From Viola odorata (lineage: Eukaryota > Streptophyta > Magnoliopsida > Malpighiales > Violaceae): DNA of 64,000 bases. The translations under genes were made by a program, and so were the position numbers. How positions within the stretch are numbered: the first letter of the stretch is position 1; each line of letters begins with the position of its first letter. The notes below the pieces were generated by a model that ran no database searches, had not been told where the DNA came from, and saw nothing but the letters and a program-made list of their open reading frames with translations. The DNA lies in assembly GCA_963691705.1 (NCBI GenBank), contig OY829540.1, positions 6,710,001 through 6,774,000 on the forward strand, read 5' to 3'. This document shows, one piece after another, positions 44,895-59,398 of this stretch.

Positions 44895-46299
44895 TTTCTT
44901 TTCTTTTCTTCAAATAATAGGAAATTAATTTTCCAGATTCCTGATCAGTGAAGAAAATGGCCTTGGCCATTGCCCAATAGTTTTAGTAGAAAATCGGAAT
45001 CAACCTTAGCAGTCAATTCATCCAACACAAAAGTCGGGATAGAGATAAGAGCCGGAAAAAATGGTCCCGAGTTTGTTTTTTGTGCAAAATTTTCAAACCA
45101 TCACATCCTCTTGACGGGATTGTGGTCAATCTTGGCCAAGCTGAAATATCTGGGTGGAAAACTCAAGGATAAGAATTCTTGGTCAGGGAGAGTTGTGTTC
45201 TTATGCTTCACTCATTGGTTTAATGTTGTTCATCTTTATTTCCATAGCGCTGTTACGACAACGTCTAATTCAAGTTTACTTTCGGTTGTCAGTCGAGGTT
45301 CACGGTTGTCAATCGGGTCTAAATTATATTATTCATTCAATTAGAACTTCCAAGCTAAAATCTGAGTCGTCAATTCTAAACTTTAAGAAGGAAGTAATTT
45401 GTTAAACTAGAAAATAAATAATTATAGAGATAAAAATTATTAAGAATACTTAGACCTCGCGATGCATAAGAACTCTGCTCAATCAGCCCTGACCAAGAAT
45501 GATGTTGCTCTAGCCGAACATAATCATGGAGAAAATATAATTTTATTAATCATAAAAGGGGGAATAAATCTGTAATTTATTTTATTAATCATAAAAGGGG
45601 GAATAAATCTGTAATTTTTGAATTGAAAAAATACAGATCAATTTTGTTGTGAACAGAGAAGGAAGAAGAGAAAACGTCTAGAGGTCCGGTCCCTTTTAGG
45701 AAAAGTAAGGGAGAGTATTTATATTGTTCTTTTTCCCTTAAAATCCTCTAGCAGTTCAAAAAACTTAATTTTAATCTGAATTTAAATCCTAAATCACCAA
45801 ACAAATCCAATCAAATGATTAATCCAATCTTGATTTAATTTGGTGGTTTGAATTTGGAATTCAAAACCACTGCTGCCTTCTAGAAGCAATGTGCATGTCG
45901 CGCATGCGTCTAAGAATGAGTGGCCCAAGCCCACTACTTCCTTTCCTTGTCTCCAGCGGCAGCGTCAAGCCACGCCTCAAGCAAAGTGGGCTGCGTCTAA
46001 GCCCATCTGAATAAATGAAGAAATCCCTTGGCAGCTGAAGCTGTCCGTTTTTGTTCTTTTGGTCCATTTTTTCCCATTCTTTCTGCCTCCAATCATGATC
46101 TGCAAATACAAAGGAACTAATAGAAATTAAATAGCTTTACTGTCCAAATTAGCTAGATTTTAGACAATAAATCAAAAGAAATTAATGATCAATCACTCTA
46201 CCTAAACATGGTCCAGAAATTCAAGACAGTACACTAAAATGGAACGAGAAAATGAAAGTATTTTTCAAAATACAAGAACATGGTCCAGAAAACAATATA
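44895..46299. other. Non-coding stretch upstream of copy F
   Basis: It should contain the copy F promoter. I see no gene. At 45541-45617 a 39-bp unit (TTTTATTAATCATAAAAGGG...) is repeated twice in tandem. Confidence 0.5.
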
Positions 46300-46578
46300 G
46301 ATATGAGCTCTAGTTCTCTCCATTGTCGCCTTCATCTTCGAGCTGTAATTCCATCACATTTAAACAAAGATCATCAGACACATTTTTCATTGTTGCACGA
46401 TTATGTCCCAAACACGTAATTACAAATAAGTAATACGCAAACAGATGATTAACTTAAACATATTAAAACAATATTAATGAGATGTGAATATAGAAAAAAG
46501 ATTACCTTCAGATCCATACAACCAATCCCTAGTGCAAATTAGAGCCTCAATAATTTCCGGTAAAAGCGCACTTCTATA

Positions 46579-46860
46579 CTAATCAAACACTCTACCAATG
46601 AGTTTTTGAAACAAAAATTTACCATTGTGAGGAGGTGGCAAATAATTAAAGTTTAAAATTCTCTTCTGAATCTTCCACTCTCTATCAATAAAATGAGCTG
46701 TCAAAGTAATATATCCTTCAGTGGTAATAGAAGTCCAACAGACATAAGTGAAGCTAATCTTACCCGGTGCTTGTTGTAACATAGCTAAAACTTTACTCTT
46801 CTCCCTCTTATACATTTTAAGAACGTCAGCTCTACAAGTATTTCTACTACAAACAATCAA
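46579..46860 (-). pseudogene. hAT transposase fragment (core side)
   Basis: The frame reads VCSRNTCRADVLKMYKREK, ISFTYVCWTSITTEGYITL and TAHFIDREWKIQKRIL, a pattern of BED-type hAT transposases (RICESLEEPER/DAYSLEEPER-like). The usual LTTDMWTS is changed to FTYVCWTS, so the first catalytic aspartate position appears lost. It joins the LINE poly-A at its upstream end. Confidence 0.82.
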
Positions 46861-46862
46861 AT

Positions 46863-49258
46863 CTTTTTTTTAATAAGCTGAGAAGATTTTATTAAGGTGC
46901 CATTAGGGAAATGACAGACAAAAGAGAAAAGAATATACAAAAGACAGCTCACAGTAGCTGCGGACAGAAGCTTGAGCAACCCAGCGAGAAGATAACAAGC
47001 TAAGCTACAAACCTACACAACTATGAAACTACCAGACACATCCTTCGACTAACCACCCCCCCTAACTACTGCTGTAGAGCACAGAAGCAGGGACCAGCCC
47101 CTAGCAAGAGACCAGTGAAGCTGAACGATAGCCCCAAACATGTAACCACGTAGAGGACATTTCCATTTGAGCAGATGAGTATGGAAAAGAATGATCCATG
47201 CTCCGAAGCCAGCGCCTCCAAGTAGAGAAGATGATGTGCTGTAGTTTTTGAAAATTGAAGCTCTCCTGCCGGAACACGATGCCATTTCGATGCTTCCACG
47301 CACTCCATAAAATTGCCTGCAACATCGTGTGCCACATGACCAACGTCTAGGAGTGCTGCTCTGGAAATAGACCGCGCCAGCTGTGCCACAGGTCCCCCGC
47401 GTGCCTCGGACGGGTCCAAACTATCCCTGCCCAACGCGAGATACTATCCCACATCTGGTCAATCTTACTGCAATGTAAAAATAGGTGGTGAGTACTCTCT
47501 GCTTGAGAAGAACACATAGGGCAAGTGTCTGTCTCAAGAATGTTGCGCTCCCTGAGAAATTCTCGAGTGGCTATGCGGTCTTGCAAGGTCAGCCACGTGA
47601 AGAATTCCACCCGAAAAGGTATCGTTACCCTCCAGCAAGAGAGAAGGGTTTCGTTTTTAAGGTGACCGAATCTGCTCTGTTCAATGACCTTACAAATGGA
47701 GTTGACTGAGAACTCACCTGAAATTCCCAGCTTCCAACGTAATGAGCTGGCACTGTTGGTTCTGTTTGGAATCAGCAGTGCCTCCTGCATATCATTAGCC
47801 TCATCCACCTCCCACTCAAAAAGACCCCTCCTCCAAGGGAGTTGCCAACGCCATTCTGAACCATGCCAACTCCCGTACTCCCGGACAACTCCTGTCTTGT
47901 TGCTGGTAATGGAATAAAGTCTAGGGTGCTTGAGAGCTAGCGGCACTTGAGCAGCCCAGGGATCCTACCAGAATCTAACAGCTTCCCCGGACCCTATTGT
48001 AAGCTGGACGTTAGGAGTCCAAGCTCCAAATAGAGAGGAAGACCTCCCTCAAACCCGAATGATGTCTCGCCAAATGGTAGAGAGATTCATATTATTCTAA
48101 ACCCAGAGATCTCCCAACCTGGAAATCTTATATTCTTTGCGCACAATATCTGCCCATTTCTTTTTCTCCCCGGCCAAGAGACCCCAAACCCATTTCAAAA
48201 GTAAAGCTTCGTTGCGTGTCTGTATACACCCCAGGCCCAACCCTCCCAGATCTTTTGGCCGAATAGTATTCGACCACTTCACCTTTGATAAGCCTTGGCG
48301 ATGTTCGTCACCACTCCACAGGAAGCGAGCCATTATTTGATTGCATTTCCTGATAATGCCCTTAGGCATACGGTAAAGAGACATGTTGTAAACTGGAAGA
48401 CTCGTTAGGACTGATTTTATTAAGGTTGTTCTCCCACCCGCTGATAACAGAGATCCCTTCCATGTTGCTAGCTTCTTCTGAATTTTAGAAAGCAGGAAAT
48501 CCCAACTAGAGAGTCTCTTCGGGTTTATCCCCACGAAGGACCCGAGGTACTTGAATGGCAAAACCTCATATTTACAACCTGCTCTCCGAGCCACTGTAGT
48601 CCCCATGTGTCTAAACACGTTTATACCCACTAAGGTACTCTTGAAGTAGTTGACCTTTAGACCTGAAAAAGCGTCGAACCAGCGCAGAATCCCTTTTACA
48701 CACTGGATTTCTTCTTCGTCGTTATTGACGAAGACTAAAGTGTCGTCTGCGAACTGTAGGTGAGTGATATCCCACCCCCGTGTCTCACTTCCGATCCCCC
48801 GGAGAAGACCTCCCAATTTGGCTCTAGCGAATAGTTGATTCAACCCTTCCGCAACGATGTTAAACAGATATAGGGACATCGGACACCCCTGTCTCAATCC
48901 TCTGCCCACTCCAAATTCCTGTGACGGAGACCCGTTTATGAGAACTGAGACCTTGGCTGATCCAAGGCACTGATTAATCCAACCGCGCCACTTGGCGCTG
49001 AACCCCATATGGTTCAGTATGTCGTTCAGGTAGCTTCATTCAACTGAATCGTATGCCTTCTCAAAGTCGAGCTTGAACAGGAAGCCTTGCCGACGGCTCG
49101 ATTTAAGGAAATGAGTGACTTCGTTGGCAATCATAACGCAATCTAGCGTACTTTTCCCTTTGAGGAAACCATGCTGCGTGTCGCTGATCACAGAAGTGAT
49201 TACAGACCCAAGACGATTAGCAAGAATCTTAGCAATGATTTTATACGTACTGTTTGCC
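46863..49258 (-). mobile_element. 5'-truncated LINE (non-LTR retrotransposon) inserted in the hAT gene
   Basis: Reverse transcriptase pieces run YKIIAKILANRLGSVI, QHGFLKGKSTLDCV and FKLDFEKAYDSVE (49040-49258), then RQGCPMSLYLFNIV and the catalytic FADDTLVFV (48097-49008). A zf-RVT domain follows with WRVTIPFRVEFFTW and CPMCSSQAESTHHLF...CSK (47347-47946). The 3' end carries a short A-run after TTATT (46863-46870). Stops at about 49033 (W to stop) and 48094-47950 inactivate it. The endonuclease part is missing. The upstream join with hAT sequence is at about 49258; no target duplication is evident. Confidence 0.88.
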
Positions 49259-49259
49259 C

Positions 49260-49760
49260 CCGGAGATAACGTAAAAGTGTTCTTACACCCTCTCACTCAG
49301 TAAATTGAAATGGTAGATCATGATTGATAACACATTGTGCCAACAAATCTCTAAAAATAACACTATCAAAAGCAGATTTTATCATGTGGCTCAATTGCGC
49401 ATATGGTCATACTATTTGAGACTGACCTAATTCGGGTTGAGATGAACCAAATTTTTGACAAGCTCGATGATGCTTCTTCATCATGTTAGTTCCATTATTA
49501 GACTTGTACTCGTACTTTATTCCACACTTTTTTCATATAGACCATCTACGCTTATCCTCGCTAGTAGCCGGTAAAAAATTAAAAAATTCCCACCATTTTG
49601 AAGTGGGAGTTTTCTTCCTTTTATTACTTGGAGTTGTTGTAGATGGACCATCATCGTCATTTTCAGGAACATCTTCTTGAGGGATATCTATGTCATCCCT
49701 TTCCTCCTCTGTAAGTATATTGACCCAATTAGCTTCCAAGGAGTCACCTTGATCTTCCAT
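49260..49760 (-). pseudogene. hAT transposase, N-terminal BED zinc finger part
   Basis: It starts MEDQGDSLEANWVNIL, followed by a basic SNKRKKTPTSKWWEFF. Next come the finger residues KKCGIKYEY...NMMKKHHRAC, but the first cysteine of the finger is changed to a TGA stop near 49532. A further stop is near 49410. After that come IKSAFDSVIFRDLLAQCVI and NHDLPFQFTE, the standard segment before the catalytic core. Confidence 0.78.
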
Positions 49761-51531
49761 CTACATTTGGAATAAATTTTGTATATTAGAACAAAACTTG
49801 ATAGAATTTTGTATATTAGAACAAAACTATCCACAACATTTGCCAAAACTAATATGCATACTTTGTAAATATTAATAAGAAAGGCAAGAAATAATGTTTA
49901 TCTCGCTTAGAACACTCAAACGCTTCCATTTTATCTCTTCGCAAAGTTATTCATTTACTACCAACGATCATGTTTCTATTCACCAAATTATAATTGTTCC
50001 TCAATTATCATTTAACAAGAAAAAAATAATTGTAGTCAGTGTCTATATAAACTTTGCACTTAAAGCTATTCATCCATGGGATAACAAGCGAACTGAACAA
50101 TTTCAAATTTTATATTTCATAATTTCAAAATATAAACACAAATCCTCAATTAGACTAAATTAATAGAGATGCATACAATTAACACTTAAATACTGGAGTT
50201 GAAGCTTTACCCAATTTTAAATTGTAAACAATATAAGAAAAAATGGAGATTGACATACTTGTATTAACAAATCAACTAACGGTGAGGGTGGGCTAATCGG
50301 CGTGAGCGGTGATTTTGGTGACCGCGATTGCTGGCTCCGGAGAGGGTGGGATAGTCGGCGTGAGCGGTGCGATACAGTGGTGTTGGTGGCCGCGATGCGC
50401 AGTTGAGCGGCCTTGAGGGGTGGCCACGATTGCTGGCTGCGGTACGGTGCGGGCCATGCGACTGTGCGAGGGAGAGGGATTTTAGATATTTTTGGTGAAG
50501 AAGAGAATGACTGAATGAGGAATTGAGGATTGAGGGAGAGGGTGCGGGTCTGTTGTTGCCCTAAACGGACCGGGACCATTTTTAGTCATGCCAGACTCGA
50601 CGGGTCCCGACTGGTTGGGACTAGTCCCGGTCCCCAAAAAAAACGGGACCAAAATTTTGGTTCCGGTCTCCAAAAAACACCCGGGTCTTCGGGTCTCGGG
50701 ACTTTTTGACACCCCTACTCGAAGGTGCCGACAATATCTTTATTCTTGGGCCTCCATTCCGATTTTTAAAAAAAAAATTATTGGGCCTGGACAGCTCTCA
50801 ATTTTGCAAATTTTGCAGTTTTTTCCCTCATTAGTGTCTTTTATATGGCCTTTGCTGGGCCATTCCCGGCCCATTGACCTGTTGGGACGAAAAAGAGATT
50901 GCTTCAGTTGATTACTTATTCATTTTCTTAACATCTCAACTATAAGTATCTCTACGAGATGGATTAATTTTGTTCGTATCGATTGTTTATTTTTTATTTT
51001 CCCCTCTTAAAAGAGGCTCGATTCTTCCATAAATTGTATCTCACTTTTGTAGGGTTTTCACTTTCAGTTTGAAAAAGGGAAACCAGAAAGTCGATGACAA
51101 AAATAATCTGTGTTTTTTCTTGGGAAAAAGAATTTAAATAGACTAATCAAAATGGAACATAATACTATGGACGAACCCAAAGATCAAGAAAGAGATGCTG
51201 ATTAATTTCAGGCTTTCTGCACCTGGAAAAATACATCTAATTAATTAATTATATAATTGGAAATGATATATTTATATTTATATAACTTGGGAATAAAAGT
51301 GTAGCAGAAATACAGCATATCAATAAATATTAATAAATGTAACTCCTACGAAGAAAATGAGTAAAAAAGTTGGCCGACTCATTTCTATTAAAAAAGAGAA
51401 GGGGTACAACCAAACACGTGAAAAATAACTTAGATTTTAATTAATTACTGTAATAATAAATATTTTTTTATAGGCGTCGGAGGAGAGACTCGAACCCAAT
51501 CTATACTGATAATTTTCCATTATCACACAAT

Positions 51532-51595
51532 CTGTTGGAGAATTTTAATATTAATTATTGCACTAAATATATATTTTCAATTAATCTCCAACAAT
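51532..51595. repeat. Short imperfect inverted repeat
   Basis: TGTTGGAGAATTTTAAT on the left is mirrored by AATTAATCTCCAACA on the right. Outside it, GGCG...CTCGAACC (51475) and TTCGAGTGTCTC...CGCC (51619) also face each other, so a decayed MITE of about 170 bp is possible. Confidence 0.45.
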
Positions 51596-54500
51596 TAATG
51601 TTGAGAAGATATTCAAGTTCGAGTGTCTCTTTCGCCGTAAAAGAAAATTAAAATTTTCTATATTTTTCTTTCCTTCTTTTTTGGAACGATTTAATTTAAA
51701 GGTATCCATTTAATTAAATAAGCAGGTCGTGGTACAAAAGCTTCTTTAGAGCTTGTAAGATATACATCAGTTCTAGTATTATAGGCATCAGACCACCATC
51801 GATCATATTTATATATGAATGAAGGGTATAATATATGGCCGGTGGTCCAAAACTTTCGACCATTCTATTATTTTTATATGGCATGCCTGCCTCTACGTAC
51901 GTATATACATAATACAACCCACAAATTAATGCAAAAGTAAATAAATCTTACACTATTTTCACACGTACAGCCCTTAAATTAGACAGCTTTAAAAGATAAA
52001 GAGAGCTAGGGTTTCCTCAACCAGAGAAGTACTTGCACAACTGGAATTTTTGCAGTATATACTTATGATATTATTAAGTTATTTTTTTCTTTATCGTACA
52101 TGTTCACTTCATGATTTATGTAAATGTATTTCTTTTTGGTATGAGCTATAATTCCCTAGTAATGTATTGCTATATCGGTTAGTGAAAGTATATATTAGTA
52201 ACTATTCAGAAAAGTTTGCTCGCGTGATAAAGAGGTGTGAGGGAACACGTGATAATTCGGTAGCTTATAGGGAGTGGAGGATGACGACCGAAGATGATCC
52301 TACATATTAATAAACAATAATGATTGATGAATATAGTGTATGTACCTTTACATTGGAGAATTATCGAGAACGTGTCACATTACAGGTTACATTTTACTTG
52401 CACAAATAAAAAAAATTATCGTTTTTATTATTATTAACGTCTGTAAATATGATTTTTTTTTATGAAGTATCAATAATAGTAGACTCATTATTTATATATG
52501 TATATAAAACGCGTGACATGATACGTCGGGCGAGAATTGAAATTACCCAATAATTACTGCTTTGTGGAGGAGAAGTGAAAGTGTGGTACGTAGTAGTATA
52601 CAAGAGAACAGAGTAGAGGCTTGAGAGTTTGGGTTAGTGATCATGCATATTCGATACACTTCTGCGATGTGCCTCTGAATCCTCTGCGGTTTTGCCTCTT
52701 TAATTGACGGTGGGTTGCAGAGGATGGACAGAGACTAGTCGTCGCAACCCATTGGCTGCTAGCGTACTATTCTACAGTTCCGAATGTACTTAGAATTTAC
52801 TTCCTCTCTCTCTCTCTATCCTTTAATTTCCTAATTCTACTGACTCGTACGTACGGGCAAATAAAAGTAACCCTACAACTTCTCATTTTTAACCTTATCA
52901 TCTCTAATCTCAATTATACTTTCACCTGCCTTCTTTTACCCTGTTAGAGAACGGGTCATGCTAATAAACTTATAGTTCAGTAATACTCCATTAAAGTACA
53001 AAAAGTAAAATATAAGAGTGTTCAATAATCAATTTGGACCGAAAATCAAGATGAACCGCGCGAAAATTTGATAGCACTTTTTTATAGACTATTACATTCA
53101 CGTGGACGGTGATGATGTTAAATTAATAGTAGGTGATTTTAACAGTAATGAAAATTAAAATGATTTATAATCGAGGAGGATTGTATAAACTATATAAAGC
53201 AATCTAGGGAGGATTTAGGGACGTTTGGCATTTATTTTTACTTTAAAAAAAAGTTGCAACAGTAACGCGTTACTGAGCTTGCAGTCCAATAATAACAAAC
53301 CGGCCCACAGTTATTTAGATTTACACATGGCCCACAAAACGTATATATATAACGGCCCTAGTACTGCATAGGATAAGCGTGGGTTGGCCCAAAATCTCAT
53401 CTCATGTTCTCTTGAATCGTCCAACCAATCACAATTAAGAAATTTGTAATTTAAGTTTTAGAAAGAAAAAAAAAATACTTTCTAGCTAAATTACCGATAA
53501 GCTTTAGAAATTTTGGCGACTTATCAAGAGATCCAACTAAATTCGCTCATATAGATTATAAGAGTAGAGAATAACTTTTTCATATATTTAAAAAGGTTTT
53601 AGCTCAACTAGTTCATAATATTATAATTTTAATCGATAATATCACCCCAAAAAAATTATAAAAAAATAATAATGAAATATTTTTAGTGTTACAAAATAGG
53701 GAATTGGGGGCAGAAGAAAATCTTTTTGAGAAGAGAGAACAAAGAGCATCTCACCTACACCATGGCCATGCCCCCATGTGCAATCCATTCTGTAAAGGGA
53801 ATAGGAAAAAATAAAAGAAAGAAACTGGGAAGTACTATAGTGCTGTTGTTTGACATTGAAATGACATATTGTTGGTGATGACATATATCTTAATTACAGT
53901 ACTCTTTCGTAATTGATTTTCTAAAATAGTAAATTAATTTAAAATAATAAATTTTAGATCACGTTTTTTACTGTAGGTTTCAATTTATCTGTTTTTTTAC
54001 AATAATACCATTGTACCAAATTAATTGGTTGGGTAAAAAAACTAAAACAGATGACAGAAGTCGTAATTATAACTCAAGACGACAGTTAATTTGAACCACG
54101 TTTCAGTAGAAAAATGACAGTTATTGAAAACCGAAGGGAGTATAAGTTACTGAAATATAGTGAATTAATACTTTATATTTATATTCTTTTTGAGAGGAAT
54201 TTTCAGACATACCCATGGTTGGTCGTTAGGATACATGCATGGAATTGTCATCCATGTGTCCCAATTTTAATTACCTCATTTACTACAAACTTTTGTTTTT
54301 TTACCTCAATCATAGACTATACCTAGTGTTTTAAAAATTGTTTGGATACTTTTTTTTTTTTAATAATTAACCTCTATGTCATGTTATCATTTCACTTAAA
54401 AATGGTAATTATGTGGCAAGCTGTCATGTGTAATATAAGATTAATTGATGTATACAACATTTAACGTTCATAATTTATTTTTCGTTAAGACAAGGAATCA

Positions 54501-57500
54501 TTAAACAAAAAATAAAAGTATCGATGATAGAGCGTTGATAATTCTTTAGCAGGATTCCCACATTCTAACATTTGATAAAAAAGACTCGGATATATATACT
54601 ACTATACCAATAAACCAATGCACTTCAGAAATTATGACTTACGAGTATGATCGATTCAAAACGTAGCTAGTTAGTATATATTTAGCGTAAATGCTAATGA
54701 ATCGGATAGTGAAAAAAAATGATCACTAATGTTTGGGAGCTAGTGATATAGTTTCCTAATTACCAAACATGGAAATTAATCATATCGAATCCACTTGGAT
54801 TAGGCCATTCTATAGAGTGTGAAAGGAAGATGAAACTGACATGTACTGTACGGAAAGGATAGGAGTTGCAGCCTTCCTTGTAGGGTCTTGTTTTTGTGTT
54901 TATTTTTTGAGCGAAAGGTCTTGTTTTTATGGTGATTCACAATTCAATTCAATTGAAAAGAGAAAAAAGAAGAAGAGGAAACTCAAGAGGCGAATCAATG
55001 TCTCTCGAATTTGAGTATTAAGAACACAAGTCGTTTTTTGAAATAGACGTACGAAATTTAAATTCATTCGAATTAATCGGTTAGTGGGGTGAGATACCGG
55101 ATGGAAAAGAAAGAAGAGAGGAAGGGAAAGAGATGCACTTTTCTTGGTGATTTGTATCAGATGTCGCTATCTGTTAATAATATTACCCCCGCTCTCATAT
55201 CTCAGTCATGTTGTCCTCAACTACGCAGCTTTAATACTAGTTTTTAGTTCCATCTTCCATCTCTCTCTATATCATTGTATGAGTCATTTTCAATTCTCTG
55301 TTTGCTAAAGAAGCTAACATCATCATCAATCATGTTGCCTTTCTCATCACTTTTTACGTACATTTCCATTCTTATGATTATGTATATGATTAAGTGATTA
55401 ATTAACCCACCCTCCCTCGATTAATTAATTACACAATTGCAATATCTAATAATCTATGATGAGTTTCCGTGCAATTCACAAAATCATTGTACGACTTTTT
55501 TGCATGACTTTCATCATTAATTTGTACGTATACATACCACGTAATTATGGGATTCATAGCACCTAGTCATTGAGTTTGGTCTCCAAACTTCAATTCAATT
55601 CATTTTGTGAGTAACGAGAGGGGATATGCTCTTTTGCAAGTTGGCTTTTCTCATCACCTTTTTTTAATAAAAATTCCATTAGCTTATGAAAAAAATCTAA
55701 TATATATATACCCAATATCATACTAAATTAATAACATTTCTTCCGTCCCCAAGCGATGAATTTATAACTCGAGTGATTTTTTTTTAGAATAGAAAAATGG
55801 TAAGGTTGTGAGTATGATTAAGTACTATGTACTAGAGTAGCAATGTTAACTATGGTCTGATAGAAACAAATTTATTTATTCTTGATTTTTGAGTTCGAAT
55901 TTAATTTTGAAAAGAAACAAAATAGAAAATTATTCATATCTTTTTGTGCTCCATACTATTGCCAAAGCAACAACAAATTTTCTTCTTCTTCTTCTCTTTC
56001 TTTTCTGAGTTGTTGGGTGGTGATGAATTATGGATAATCAGCAGCGGCTGCTAGAGAGTGAAATGTGTGATAAACGTTACGTGAGGATACAAAATGTATA
56101 GTGGGGGTGTGGGCCCTACCCTGATCAGGATCGTCCAATGTATTGAATAGTTGTACAATGATATGCCATTTGACCAAAAGTGGCAAATTGGGCATCTTTC
56201 TCTGACTTTTGGGGCAAACGATATAATTGGTCAAATCAAATGAGTACACAGTTTATCCATCCAATCATGGAATTTGTGAACGAGGGATCGATCCAGGAAT
56301 CAAGATCATCATCATCATCATCTGTAGTGTAGTCAGTCAGCCAATTGGACGGCCTAGATTGAATTCTGATCGTAGGCTTGGCCGTATCTACATTTTTGCT
56401 TTTTTGCTATATTCATGTTATGCAAAAGTTAGGTGCTGTTTTTTTATGAAAGAAAATACTAATTTTACAGCAATCTTTAAACGAAAATGGACTTTATTTT
56501 TCATTTCTTTTTTTTATTTATATACTGTATTTTTTATTTCTTTCTTTTCTAATAGGTCCACTAGCTTTTCCAGGCCTAGCTAGTTTGGAGTAACATAGCC
56601 CACGTGATCCCTTGGAGCTTTTCTACTTGTTTTGAAGAAGAAAAAAATTGCTCTTTATTATTATTATTATTTTAAATAATTATATTATTAATCATCATTA
56701 CAATATTAAAGATCGAACTAATGATCTTACGTGATAAAAAAAGCATGCAATAACCAATTAAACTACAACCTCAAATGTGAATAAACCACGAGTATGTTTG
56801 ACTCCATCTTGCTATGGCAATGTAATAATGTATGGTTTCTCACAAGGTTTGAATTATGATATTACTGGTTTTTATTCAGGTTATAAATATAGATTTCAGT
56901 GTTCATAATCTATTTTCTGAGTGGGTCCTAATGGAGCTGGAGGGCAATTTTTGAATTACATATTTATGTTCAATATCACAATCATATAGAAAGATTATAT
57001 ACTATATGCTATCCAGCTCTCATTTTATGTGGAGTATTTAATTAGTGTCCAAGGCCAACGACTATATTTTACAACCAATCATGGCTTTTCCATAAAGTCC
57101 TCGTAATCCAATGATATCCTGAAAATTTTGGAACTACATTCTCATTATATGTAGGCTTTAAAGTTTGATAAATAAAACAAAAATAGCACCAACATGTATA
57201 CTATTTAACATATAGGGATCAATGTAAACTAAATATAAACTAACTAAATCATTATGAATACATACCGTGTTCGGTCCAGTTCGGTCCGGTCCATTTCTTC
57301 AATGGTTTTTCTACTTTTTCTTATTGTAATATAGATACACCATTCCGCACAAAAATGTATAGGTGCCTTTTTCTTCAATAATTGCTGCATCAACTCAGAA
57401 ATTGTAGGAAAGTGGTAAACCATCTACCTATCAAGTCAGCTTTTTAATTTCGCCCATGTACACTTTGCAAGAAATGTTTACTCAAACTCGAGATATTAGT

Positions 57501-59183
57501 CTCATTTTAATGAATTCAAGCCTATGATTTTATTCATATGTTTGCATGAAAATGCATGTAGCAATCATAAAATGTAACGAATGGTGTAGAAAAATGTTAT
57601 ATTAATTTCTTAATTAAGGGGAAAAGGTAGAAAATTACAAAGTTTATTGTTTAGGAAGAAGATAAGATGGTTGATCACTTCAAGAAACACTGAAGTTTAG
57701 AGTTTGGATACCTAGTCCACCCTACATGATGATACTATAATTTACGTAACTACCAATCATTATCCAAGAAAAACAAGTCAATTAGCTCATGTATTATTAT
57801 AATATTAGATCATTTTGATGTTTCTCACGAGACAAAAAAGGCTATTTATTGATTCATCATTATTCTATCATTGTATAATACTATAAGAATGATCCAAGAC
57901 ATTCCAAGAAACAAAAATGCCAAATCTTGTCAATCCTTCACTCCCATGCCAAACTTTCTTTAATAATCAAAATTGGCATAAAGGATAGGAAGAATAAGAT
58001 TTGCTTGCTTTTAAGTATGCATCGTTTAGAACCTTAGATATTGTTGTTCTATTGTCTCCTAATCTAATTAATCCCCTCACCACACCCACAACATAAGCAT
58101 CCTTTGTTTTGCTTAGATACAGATGTCGTAAAAATAATTTTTTACTTATTTAATTTTAGTCGTCGAGACTCGAAATATAATTTTTGTGTGTGTAAAATAT
58201 ACACTATATTGGTGATAAAAAATATAAATTAATTGTAGTCATTATCTTGGTTCTTATTTTGTTACAATTTACGATAATTACATAATGAGAACTTAAATTA
58301 CAATATAATAAGAATTCTTTTTTGGTTGTTTTCTTTTTCTTGATTAATTAATGTCAAATGGAGGTATGGATTGAGATTTGAGTATGGGGATGGGAAGAGC
58401 AGAGATTCCGTGCTTCAGCCTTCAACTATATGCTAATAATATTATATATTATGACCATAAGACTCTTGTACCATTCTTTTATCCCATACCAAAATCCTCC
58501 AACGCCCACACCATCTCATATTAGTACAATTCTTGGAGCTTTATTTATTAATTATTATCATTACTCTCTTCAAGACTCGAAGTTACTAACGTTCGTAGAT
58601 CATTAGTTATTTACTGATAATAAAATATCAATATAGTCTTATATTCGAGTCTCGTAATCAAATCTCAAGCAAATGCAAGGGAAACCATGACTGACCACCA
58701 TGGCACCATCAATAAAATCAGACCTCATTACTTGTACCCCCAACAAACAAACACTCCTTTGCTTACATCACAGCATCAGACTTTGTCTCCACTCTCCACT
58801 CTCCCTTAATTAATTGATTATCATTTACTAAACATTTTTCAACGAGTAACTAAAAAAAAACCTTTTTTTCGAAGAACATACATGCAAAACAAACATCTGT
58901 CGGTGTCAGGGAAATAATTAGAGTTAGTAAAGGGGCAGTTTATGGCAGTAAAAAGGATTAATTAATTAGATTAGGTAACTAATGGCGTGGTAGTTTGCAA
59001 TTAATTAACTGCAGGAGAGGAAAGAAAGCGAGCGCGGTGAAAAAACAAAAGTGTACTAGTAGTGACCTGTCAAAACATTTTTACTGCTTTGTGTCTGTCA
59101 GCAGAGGAAATGCACTGAAAGCTCCTTTTAGTCATCAGCTTCGTGTAACTTTTGCACTAACATATGTACACACAAAACTAGTA

Positions 59184-59398
59184 CTCCCTCCGTCCATAAA
59201 TAACTGACGCTTTTACTATTGACACGTATATTAAAGAGGCTAAATAACTCACTATTTCAGACAATTTTGCCCCGAATTTTTTCTCGGACGTACGTTAAAA
59301 AAAAGTACGAAATTTGTTGGGGTCAAATAGTGAGTCATCCGATTTCCTTGAGATGCGTGCCGGAACAGTACACGTCCATTAAAAATGGACGGAGGGAA
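59184..59398. mobile_element. Stowaway-like MITE, 215 bp
   Basis: CTCCCTCCGTCCAT and ATGGACGGAGGGA are inverted ends with TA on both sides (59182-59183, 59399-59400). The core has the ACGTACGTTA motif and long arms shared with the copies at 3345 and 4199. It lies about 0.75 kb upstream of the RSS3-like gene. Confidence 0.82.

Larger units (their letters stand above)
46300..50717 (-). mobile_element. Decayed hAT transposon with BED-finger transposase relics
   Basis: The right end (50706-50717) reads TTGACACCCCTA, the mirror of a hAT terminus TAGGGGTGTCAA, with subterminal GGGACC-type repeats at 50560-50700. No matching left end is found. Minus-strand transposase pieces are an N-terminal acidic segment with a nuclear-type basic patch and a BED zinc finger region (about 49390-49760), an EGVRTLLRYL piece near 49290, then after the LINE a core segment (46579-46860). 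A C-terminal EALICTRDWL piece lies at about 46520-46560 and a short acidic tail near 46310. The catalytic middle is missing. Confidence 0.75.

Noticed and set aside
51475..51560. tRNA-like 'gagactcgaaccc' segment
   Set aside because: It resembles a T-arm in reverse but no acceptor stem or anticodon arm can be drawn.
52600..52800. Possible microRNA hairpin
   Set aside because: Only a 9-bp stem is visible and no known plant miRNA sequence is present.
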